Below are positions 1-6,304 of a DNA stretch of 23,970 nucleotides, one piece after another. A program made the translations under genes and the position numbers. The stretch is from the NCBI GenBank assembly GCA_017614795.1, contig JAGABD010000098.1:1-23970 (forward strand). The letters run 5' to 3'. The stretch comes from Bacteroidales bacterium (GTDB lineage Bacteria; Bacteroidota; Bacteroidia; Bacteroidales; UBA932). How positions within the stretch are numbered: position 1 is the first letter of the stretch; each line of letters opens with the position of its first letter. Under the pieces are notes generated by a model. That model searched no databases and was not told the origin of the DNA. It saw only the letters and a list, made by a program, of their open reading frames with translations.

Positions 1-19
1 AGGACAAAAATAACGCTTT

Positions 20-52
20 TCTGCGATTATTAGAAAAAATAGACTACCTTTG
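20..52 (+). promoter_or_regulatory. Predicted Bacteroidota-type promoter of the OmpP1/FadL gene
   Basis: An exact match to the Bacteroidota -7 pattern TAnnTTTG (TACCTTTG) lies at 45-52, followed by C. A weak -33 candidate (TCTG) is at 20-23, 21 bases upstream. Transcription would start near 57-59, about 20 bases before the ATG at 78. The -7 match is seen directly; the -33 box is weak. Confidence 0.6.
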
Positions 53-77
53 CCAGCGCAATCGAAAACTTAAAGTT

Positions 78-1577
78 ATGAAAAAACAACTTCTAACCGT
101 TGCGGCAACGGTCCTTATGGGCTACTCCGCATTTGCAGGCGGGTATCTCGCCAACACCAATCAGAACGCAGCATTTTTACGCAATCCCGCCCAGGGAGCG
201 ACTATTTCCGTGCAGGGTGCATATTCCAACCCCGCAGGCGTCGGTTTCCTCGACAAGGGCTGGTATCTCGGCTTGAACATACAGAACGCGCGTCAGACAC
301 GCGAAATCGAATCCACCTATGCTCCTTTCGCGCTTGGAATCAAGAACGAAGGCAACTCCACCGTGAAGTATGTGGGCAAGACCTATGCGCCCGTCATCCC
401 TTCCTTCGACCTCGCATATGTGCATAACGAGCACTTCTTCGGCTCGTTCCACTTCGGCATCACCAGCGGCGGCGGAAAGGCCGTTTTCGACAAGGGACTC
501 GGTTCCTTCGAGAGCCAGATAGCCATCATAGCGGCTGCTCTCAACGGAATGGCAGGCGCCGATGTTTTCAAGTACGACGCCGATATCGATATGACCGGCG
601 AGCAGTACACTTATTCCGGACAGCTCAATCTCGGTTACCGTCTTAACGACCACCTGAGCTTCTCCGCCGGACTGCGCGTCAGCTACCTCAGCAACCATTT
701 CGACGCAAATATCAAGAACATCAAGCTCCAGCAGGGAGCCAATCCCGCGCTTCCCGCAGGCGACGTGATAATCGCCACCTTCAACGCTAAGGGTATACCC
801 CTCAGCGACCCTCAGAAGGCAGCTGTGCAAAGTATGTTCGCGGACCGTCAGCTCGACTGCAGCCAGAGCGCTGTGGCATTCGCGCCCGTTCTCGGAATCG
901 ACTACAAGACGGGTCCCCTGAATGTGGCCGCCCGCTATGAGTTCAACACCAGTGTTCGCCTCAAAAACAAGACTGCAGAAGGCAAGGACGCCGGTCTTGC
1001 GCAATACAAAGACGGCCGCGACGACGTCGCCAACGACATTCCCGCGCTGTTCGTGATCGGCGCCCAGTACTCGGTTCTGGAGAATCTCCGCGTCAGCGCC
1101 CAGTTCAATCATTATTTCGAAAAGCAGAGCAAGGTCTACAACCCCATCTCCGACAAGAACGACAGGACCAATGTCATAACGGGCAACAGTTCCGAGGTCC
1201 TTGGCGGCATCGAGTGGGATCCAATCCAGAAGCTGACCGTTAGCTGCGGCGCCCAGTATTTCTTCTGGAAAGGCGACGACGAGGAATTCCAGAACGACCA
1301 GTGCATCAACCCCGACGTGCTTTCGGTAGGCGGCGGTTTCCGTTATAAATTCACCGACAGGTTCAGCGCCGACGTCGCCGTGTTCAAATCGTTCTACAAC
1401 CACGCTACAAAGGAGATGGCAGACTATAACGGTGTAGGCATGAGCACTGCAAATAAGCTTCGCGCACTTGGCCTTCCCAACGCGGCCATCCCCAGCGACA
1501 AGATGCTCATCACCGGCACCGACCGCTACTATCGCACCAGCTTCGTGCTCGGCATAGGACTCAATTATAATTTCTAG
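78..1577 (+). CDS. OmpP1/FadL/TodX-family outer-membrane transporter
   Basis: This 499-residue protein is a predicted outer-membrane beta-barrel of the FadL/TodX family, which takes up hydrophobic compounds such as long-chain fatty acids or aromatics. It starts with a clear signal peptide (MKKQLLTVAATVLMGYSAFA, then GG). The mature N-terminus carries FadL-like features: an Asn/Ala-rich hatch segment (NAAFLRNPAQGA) and the GAYSNPAG motif near residues 47-54. Many alternating aromatic/polar beta strands follow, and the protein ends in Phe, as beta-barrels usually do. The length is normal for Bacteroidota members. The ATG at 78 fits both the signal peptide and the promoter. The gene appears to be transcribed alone, with a hairpin terminator at 1599-1629. 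The substrate cannot be told from sequence. The family call is secure. Confidence 0.88.
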   Translation: MKKQLLTVAATVLMGYSAFAGGYLANTNQNAAFLRNPAQGATISVQGAYSNPAGVGFLDKGWYLGLNIQNARQTREIESTYAPFALGIKNEGNSTVKYVGKTYAPVIPSFDLAYVHNEHFFGSFHFGITSGGGKAVFDKGLGSFESQIAIIAAALNGMAGADVFKYDADIDMTGEQYTYSGQLNLGYRLNDHLSFSAGLRVSYLSNHFDANIKNIKLQQGANPALPAGDVIIATFNAKGIPLSDPQKAAVQSMFADRQLDCSQSAVAFAPVLGIDYKTGPLNVAARYEFNTSVRLKNKTAEGKDAGLAQYKDGRDDVANDIPALFVIGAQYSVLENLRVSAQFNHYFEKQSKVYNPISDKNDRTNVITGNSSEVLGGIEWDPIQKLTVSCGAQYFFWKGDDEEFQNDQCINPDVLSVGGGFRYKFTDRFSADVAVFKSFYNHATKEMADYNGVGMSTANKLRALGLPNAAIPSDKMLITGTDRYYRTSFVLGIGLNYNF

Positions 1578-1589
1578 ACGATTTTTTAG

Positions 1590-1597
1590 TATCTTTA
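1590..1597 (+). promoter_or_regulatory. Predicted -7 element for superoxide dismutase
   Basis: TATCTTTA fits TAnnTTTR closely and lies 49 bases before the dismutase ATG. No convincing -33 box was found at the expected spacing. Transcription would start around 1602-1605, inside the 5' arm of the hairpin described next. Confidence 0.5.
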
Positions 1598-1598
1598 C

Positions 1599-1629
1599 GG
1601 TCGTTCGGGTTTCCGGACGACCTTTTTTT
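1599..1629 (+). terminator. Intrinsic terminator downstream of the OmpP1/FadL gene
   Basis: GGTCGTTCGG (1599-1608) pairs with CCGGACGACC (1613-1622) over ten base pairs with one G-U pair and a four-base loop. Seven T residues follow directly (1623-1629). This is a textbook + strand terminator. It begins one base after the predicted -7 element of the next gene. Confidence 0.85.
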
Positions 1630-1645
1630 GTTTAATCATCGTATT

Positions 1646-2230
1646 ATGTCATTCGAACTGATAACCTTACCCTATGCTCCCGACGCTCTCGAGCCGGTGC
1701 TGAGCGCCGAAACCCTCGGACTCCACCACGGAAAGCATCTGCAGACCTATGTCAACAACCTGAACAAACTGCTCCCGGGCAGCGGTTTCGAGAACTCCAG
1801 GCTCGAAGAAATAGTCGTCAAGGCCGACGGCGGCATCTTCAACAATGCCGGACAGATTCTCAACCACAACTTGTATTTCCTGCAGCTTAAGGCTCCCGTC
1901 GAGAACAATCTCCCCGTCGGCAAGTTTGCTAAGGCAATCGATGAGCAGTTCGGCTCGTTTGAAGCCTTCAAGGAGCAGTTTGCCGCAAAGGCCGCAGGGC
2001 TGTTCGGCTCGGGATGGTGCTGGCTCGCGTCCGACAAGGACGGAAAACTGAGCATTGTCCAGGAAAGCAATGCCGGCAACCCCCTCACGAAGGGCTTGAA
2101 GCCGCTGCTTACAATCGACGTTTGGGAGCACGCGTACTACGTGGACTACCGCAACAGGCGTCCCGAGTATATCGCTTCCTTCTGGAAGATTATCGACTGG
2201 AAAGTTATAGAGGAGCGCTTCAACGCTTGA
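1646..2230 (+). CDS. sod: Superoxide dismutase, Fe/Mn family
   Basis: This 194-residue cytoplasmic enzyme converts superoxide to hydrogen peroxide and oxygen. The usual Fe/Mn-SOD landmarks are present: SFELITLPYAPDALEP at the N-terminus, the first metal His in HHGKHLQTYV, the second in ILNHNLYF, the GLFGSGWCWLA core segment, and the Asp and His ligands in DVWEHAYYVDYRNRRPEY. The metal (Fe, Mn or either) cannot be assigned safely; the segment before the second His (FNNAGQILNH) looks more FeSOD/cambialistic-like. I chose the ATG at 1646 because an upstream in-frame TTG at 1628 lies in the terminator T-tract. The 3' end overlaps the opposing HD-domain gene by 11 bases. Confidence 0.95.
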   Translation: MSFELITLPYAPDALEPVLSAETLGLHHGKHLQTYVNNLNKLLPGSGFENSRLEEIVVKADGGIFNNAGQILNHNLYFLQLKAPVENNLPVGKFAKAIDEQFGSFEAFKEQFAAKAAGLFGSGWCWLASDKDGKLSIVQESNAGNPLTKGLKPLLTIDVWEHAYYVDYRNRRPEYIASFWKIIDWKVIEERFNA

Positions 2231-2855
2231 GAAGGGCGTATTCCTTCCTGAATATTTCCCCTAATGCGGATTCGTCGCGGATTATGGCCCTGAGGGCCTC
2301 CATACGGGCTGCGTTGGGGGATTCGGGTATCCAGAGCCGAAGGTAGCCGCCATCGCCGTATTTCTCGCGCAAATGGTCGACGCAGCGCTTCAGGTGCGAC
2401 GCTTCGTCGTAGTCCGGATAGTTTGCCAGGCTGTATTGGATGGCACGCCTTATCACCACTTCCGGGATTATCAGGCGGTCCGCTTCGGCGACTATCCTTC
2501 CGTAGATGCTGCGCGGCTCGTGCCCAAGCGACGCACGGTGGTCTTCCGCTGCCTGCGCTATCGTTTCTATCTGCTCCGGGCTGAACCAGCGGGGGAGAGC
2601 CTTGTCGGAGCGGATTATCTCCCCGGAAACCAGATGATGGCGCTCTCGGCCTTCGCGGAGTCCGGTATCGTGGAAAGCGGCCGCAGCGTATACCATGTCG
2701 GGGTTCACGTCATAGTATTTGCAGAACTCCAGCGCCTGCGACACGACCGTGTCGGCGTGGTCCCTCCGGTGCCCCGCGTCGAAGGAATCGTAGAGGGGTA
2801 TGATGTGTTCCTCCACATATTCCCGAAGTTGTGGGTTGATTATAATCAACATCAT
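2220..2855 (-). CDS. HD-domain metal-dependent phosphohydrolase (substrate unknown)
   Basis: This 211-residue soluble protein belongs to the HD superfamily, whose members hydrolyse phosphoester bonds of nucleotides, cyclic nucleotides or alarmones. Visible ligand candidates are His33 in GHRRDHADTV, the HD pair at about 62-63 (AAAFHDTGLR), a His pair in RERHHLVSGE, EDHRAS, and the late Asp in EADRLI. It has no second domain or membrane segment, so the substrate is open. Two adjacent ATG codons (2855, 2852) are possible starts; a TTG at 2861 is less likely. The gene is convergent with superoxide dismutase, overlapping it by 11 bases, and divergent from the YitT-like gene. Only a weak TATATTGG -7-like sequence lies at the start codon, so its promoter is unclear. 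Confidence 0.8.
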   Translation of the reverse strand: MMLIIINPQLREYVEEHIIPLYDSFDAGHRRDHADTVVSQALEFCKYYDVNPDMVYAAAAFHDTGLREGRERHHLVSGEIIRSDKALPRWFSPEQIETIAQAAEDHRASLGHEPRSIYGRIVAEADRLIIPEVVIRRAIQYSLANYPDYDEASHLKRCVDHLREKYGDGGYLRLWIPESPNAARMEALRAIIRDESALGEIFRKEYALLKR

Positions 2856-2886
2856 TGCCAATATACGAATTTTTTTACGAAATTTG
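2854..2886 (+). promoter_or_regulatory. Possible promoter of the YitT-led operon
   Basis: GAAATTTG at 2879-2886 differs from TAnnTTTG at one position and is followed by C. ATTG at 2854-2857 is a possible -33 box with a 21-base spacer. Transcription would begin near 2892, about ten bases before the ATG at 2903. The match is imperfect. Confidence 0.35.
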
Positions 2887-2902
2887 CAGAAATAAGAAGA
2901 CG

Positions 2903-3823
2903 ATGACCAATTACCTCAAACCACTTGCCACCTTCAAGTTCTGGAAGGAACTTCTGATAATGACCTTGGGTATGTCATTCGGAGCCGCGGCCGTATACTA
3001 TTTCCTGATGCCCAGCAAACTCATCATCGGCAGCATGTCAGGTCTTTCCATCGTGCTCGCGGAAGTGCTCGGAGGATGGGGCATCACGGTGAAGGTTTCC
3101 ACCCTGATAATTGTCATAAACGCAATCCTGCTCGTGCTGGCTTGGTTGCTGATAGGAGCCGAATTCGGCGCCAAGACGGTCTACACGGCCCTGATTCTCG
3201 GTCCGCTCGTGGATATGTGGGACAAGATACTCCCGGTCGAGAAGGTGCTCGCGGGCAACACTTCCGTAATGAACGATCCCTGGCTGGACCTCGTCTGCTT
3301 CGTGCTTATGCTGAGCGTATCGCAGGCCATACTATTCCGCATCAACGCCTCCACAGGAGGGCTCGACATCGTGGCGAAAATAATCAACAAGTACATCCAC
3401 ATCGACATCGGCACCTCCGTCACGGTGGCCGGCGCGCTCATCTGCTGCACTGCATTTGCAATCAACCCCTTCAGGATGGTGGTGATAGGCCTCATTGGCA
3501 CCTGGATCAACGGAATGGCGGTGGACTACTTCTCAGACACCCTTAACAAGCGCAAGCGCGTCTGCATAATCAGCGAGCATCACGAGGAGATACGAAAGTT
3601 CATCGTGGAGAAACTCGAGCGCGGCTGCAGCATTTACCACCTGGAAGGCGGCTACTCCGGGGAACCCCACGTGGAAGTGGTTTCGCTTCTTACGCAGCAC
3701 GAATACGCAGCGCTGTTCGATTTCATGAAGTCCGAAGGCATCGACGGATTCATGACCGCCGGCAACGTGAGCGAAATATTCGGGAACTGGCACACCAAGA
3801 GCCATCACGAAGAGAAGAAATAA
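2903..3823 (+). CDS. YitT family membrane protein (DUF161 plus DUF2179)
   Basis: This 306-residue inner-membrane protein has the YitT family layout. An N-terminal region of about five hydrophobic segments spans roughly residues 15-215 and contains the family-like GSMSGLSIVLAE and ASTGGLDIVAKIINKY stretches. A soluble C-terminal DUF2179 domain follows at about 220-300 (KRVCIISEHHEEIRKFIVEK, EGGYSGEPHVEVVSLLTQHEYAAL). The domain is alpha/beta and may bind a ligand; the family role is not firmly known. I chose the ATG at 2903, since the reading frame extends upstream only to a TTG inside the HD gene. It is the first of six closely spaced + strand genes; the next begins 15 bases after its stop. 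Confidence 0.88.
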   Translation: MTNYLKPLATFKFWKELLIMTLGMSFGAAAVYYFLMPSKLIIGSMSGLSIVLAEVLGGWGITVKVSTLIIVINAILLVLAWLLIGAEFGAKTVYTALILGPLVDMWDKILPVEKVLAGNTSVMNDPWLDLVCFVLMLSVSQAILFRINASTGGLDIVAKIINKYIHIDIGTSVTVAGALICCTAFAINPFRMVVIGLIGTWINGMAVDYFSDTLNKRKRVCIISEHHEEIRKFIVEKLERGCSIYHLEGGYSGEPHVEVVSLLTQHEYAALFDFMKSEGIDGFMTAGNVSEIFGNWHTKSHHEEKK

Positions 3824-3838
3824 CAAGTACTGAAACCT

Positions 3839-5647
3839 ATGCCTGAAAAGAAGACAGTATTGGAACTCCCCGAATTCCAGCGGATGCTGGGACTCAAAGG
3901 CTTCATCGGAAGATGGATAGCCAAAGGGATTTTCAAGATGCTGGAAATAGAGAAGATAAACGCCCTCCAGGCGAAATATCCCGATATCACGGGCCCCGAG
4001 CTGGCCGGCATCATCCTCAAGGAGGTCGGCATCAACTGCGAAGTCCCCGAGGAACAGCTCGCTTTCATTCCCAAGGAAGGCGGCTTCATCACGGTTTCCA
4101 ACCATCCCATCGGCAGCCTCGACGGCATAATGCTTCTCAATGTCGTTGGGGGACAGAGGCCCGATTTCAAGATCCTGACGACCTTCCTGCTGGCGCTCAT
4201 TCCCGGCCTGAAGGACAGTTTCATCCCTGTCGACAACCTCTCCAAGGGCGACCCTCGCAGTGTTTCGGGCATCCGCGCGGCGTTCAGCCATATGAACGAA
4301 CAGCATCCCCTTGGGCTTTTCCCCTCGGGAGAAGTGTCCACGTACCAGCCCAGGAAGAACCGCACGGCCCCGGGAGACGCCAGGATAGTGGAAGACATCC
4401 CCTGGAAGGCCAATATCGTAAAGGTAATCCGCAATTCCGGCCTGCCGGTGGTTCCCATCTATTTCGAAGGCGAGAATTCGAAGTTTTTCCATTTCCTCGG
4501 CAAGATCCACCCGCGTCTCCGCACCATACGCCTCATCCACGAGATGTTCAACAAGAGGGGACATACCCTCAAGATGCGAATAGGCCGCGCCATACCGGCA
4601 TCGGAACTGGCGGCGCTCGACGCTCCGTCCATGGGCAGATACATCCGCGCCCGCTGCTACGCTCTTGCCGCCCAGTGCATTCCTCCCAAGGTGGCGGGCG
4701 AACGCCACTGGGATGTCGACATCGCCCCTCACGTGCCTGCGGAGAAGATTCGCGCCGAACTGGCGGGTCTCGGCGACAAGGCGCTTTTCGAGGCCGCCGG
4801 ATATCGTCTTTATCTTCTTACGTCGCAGGAAGCTCCCTGCGTCGCAAAGGAAATCGGAGTGCTCCGCGAAGAAGCCTTCAGGCGAATTGGCGAGGGCACG
4901 GGCTGTGAAACCGACACCGACAAGTTCGATGAATGGTACAAGCATCTCGTCCTCTGGCATATCGACAACGGCGAAATCGCGGGCGCCTACCGCATCGGCT
5001 TCGGCCCCGGCATTGTCGCGGAACACGGTATCGAAGGCCTTTACACTTCCACGCTGGTGAGCTACAAGGCGAATTCTGAGAAATACCTCGGCAAGTGCAT
5101 GGAACTCGGTCGTTCCTTCGTGGCTGCGGGCTACCAGAAGGAAATCCATCCTCTGCGCCTGCTCTTCGCCGGCCTCATCGCCGCATCGCTGCAGTGCCCC
5201 GAGGCGGACTTCTATCTGGGCTCGGTAAGCATAAGCAACGACTACCCGGAGTTCTATAAGAGTCTCTTCGTGCATTATATGCTGTACTGCACGCCGCTCG
5301 AGTTCGGCGACGAACTGGTGGAGCCCACCCATCCTTACGTGCCCGACTTCGGTGCCGTCGATCCCGACGACCTGATGCTCACCACAGCCTGCGATATAGA
5401 CCGTTTCAACAGGCTTGTGGGCATAATTTCGGGAGGGGAGTACAAAGTTCCCGTGCTCATCCGCAAATACATCAACTGCGGAGCGAAGACGGCCTGCTTC
5501 AACGTCGATCCGGACTTCGGCTTCTGCCTGGACGGAATCATATTCGTACGCCTGAGGGATTTCCCCCGCGAGACTCTGGATTCGTTCATACACGGACTCC
5601 CGGAAGAGCTCTGCGACAGGATTCACAAGCATTTTTACGGAGAGTAG
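3839..5647 (+). CDS. Fused acyltransferase/GNAT amino-acid-lipid synthase (OlsF/GlsF-like)
   Basis: This 602-residue protein fuses the two acyltransferases that build N-acyl, O-acyl amino-acid lipids (ornithine or glycine lipids). The N-terminal half is lysophospholipid-acyltransferase-like: SNHPIGSLDG at residues 87-96 is the catalytic His/Asp motif, with five rather than four residues between them, and FPSGEVS near 160 is the glycerophosphate-site-like motif. The C-terminal half (about 350-545) is the hemolysin-like GNAT acyltransferase, with ETDTDKFDEWYKHLV, ELGRSFV and the hallmark LGSVSISNDYPEFY. In the family the GNAT domain makes the amide bond and the other adds the second acyl chain on a 3-hydroxy group. 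In Bacteroides these activities are separate proteins making glycine lipids. The amino acid used here is not visible in sequence. It lies 3 bases upstream of the LABN gene. Confidence 0.85.
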   Translation: MPEKKTVLELPEFQRMLGLKGFIGRWIAKGIFKMLEIEKINALQAKYPDITGPELAGIILKEVGINCEVPEEQLAFIPKEGGFITVSNHPIGSLDGIMLLNVVGGQRPDFKILTTFLLALIPGLKDSFIPVDNLSKGDPRSVSGIRAAFSHMNEQHPLGLFPSGEVSTYQPRKNRTAPGDARIVEDIPWKANIVKVIRNSGLPVVPIYFEGENSKFFHFLGKIHPRLRTIRLIHEMFNKRGHTLKMRIGRAIPASELAALDAPSMGRYIRARCYALAAQCIPPKVAGERHWDVDIAPHVPAEKIRAELAGLGDKALFEAAGYRLYLLTSQEAPCVAKEIGVLREEAFRRIGEGTGCETDTDKFDEWYKHLVLWHIDNGEIAGAYRIGFGPGIVAEHGIEGLYTSTLVSYKANSEKYLGKCMELGRSFVAAGYQKEIHPLRLLFAGLIAASLQCPEADFYLGSVSISNDYPEFYKSLFVHYMLYCTPLEFGDELVEPTHPYVPDFGAVDPDDLMLTTACDIDRFNRLVGIISGGEYKVPVLIRKYINCGAKTACFNVDPDFGFCLDGIIFVRLRDFPRETLDSFIHGLPEELCDRIHKHFYGE

Positions 5648-5650
5648 GGT

Positions 5651-6304
5651 ATGGACAGTCCGGTATGGGTTTATCTGATAGGTCTTCTGGGAATGGCGCT
5701 GTACGGCAGCCGCATTCTCGTGCAGTGGTATCTGTCCGAAAAAGCCAACAGGATTGTCAATCCGCCCAGCTACTGGGTTATGAGCAGCGTGGGCGCAATA
5801 GTGCTATACATCTACGGATGGCTGCGCAAGGACTTCTCCATAATCTTCGGCGAAAGCGTGAGCTACTACATCTATATGTGGAATATCGCCATTATGGGAA
5901 TGTACAAGAAGCTTCCGCGCATAGTCTTCCTGCTCCAGGCGCTGTTCCCGGCAGCGATAGTCGCTGGAATGATGATGGACTGGGATTCGTTCTCGGTGTC
6001 GTTCTTCCACAACGAGGATATGCCTCTGCTGCTGCTCTCGTTCGGCATCCTGGCGCAGTTCACCTATGAAATACGCTCTGTCTACCAGCTTGTGTACAGC
6101 TACAGGCACAACGAGTCCGCCCTGCCTCTGGGCCATTGGGTGCTGGCGGTAATCGGCTCGCTGATGATAATTATCTACGGCATCCTGCGCCACGACTGGG
6201 TGCTCGTCATAGGCCAGTTCGCAATCGTGTTCTCGATAAGGAACATAATGCTGTATTTCAAATGGAAGCACCGGGTGCGCAAATCCGAAATCAATAATAT
6301 ATGA
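5651..6304 (+). CDS. Membrane protein with two tandem LABN (lipid-A-disaccharide synthase N-terminal-like) domains
   Basis: This 217-residue integral membrane protein has about six hydrophobic segments and an internal duplication. Copy one (about 5-80) has SRILVQWYLSEKANR, a Tyr/Trp segment, YGWLRKDFSIIFGE and a second amphipathic stretch. Copy two (about 138-208) has EIRSVYQLVYSYRHNES, GHWVLAVIG, YGILRHDWVLVIGQ and SIRNIMLYFKW. The shared pattern, an Arg and Gln about four residues apart followed later by YGxLRxD and IxG, is that of the LABN family, found at the N-terminus of some LpxB proteins and alone in small membrane proteins. Its biochemical role is poorly known. Its stop overlaps the next start by four bases (ATGA), which suggests translational coupling. 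Confidence 0.85.
   Translation: MDSPVWVYLIGLLGMALYGSRILVQWYLSEKANRIVNPPSYWVMSSVGAIVLYIYGWLRKDFSIIFGESVSYYIYMWNIAIMGMYKKLPRIVFLLQALFPAAIVAGMMMDWDSFSVSFFHNEDMPLLLLSFGILAQFTYEIRSVYQLVYSYRHNESALPLGHWVLAVIGSLMIIIYGILRHDWVLVIGQFAIVFSIRNIMLYFKWKHRVRKSEINNI

Noticed and set aside
177..1403. 408-codon open frame on the minus strand opposite the FadL-type gene
   Set aside because: It is antisense to a gene with a signal peptide and family motifs, and its translation is low-information.
1628..1645. TTG start extending superoxide dismutase by six residues
   Set aside because: It lies in the terminator T-tract, while the ATG at 1646 gives the normal family N-terminus.
3533..5632. 699-codon open frame on the minus strand opposite the lipid synthase
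   Set aside because: It lies antisense to a gene with clear motifs, and its translation has no recognisable domain. Long antisense frames are common in GC-rich coding DNA.
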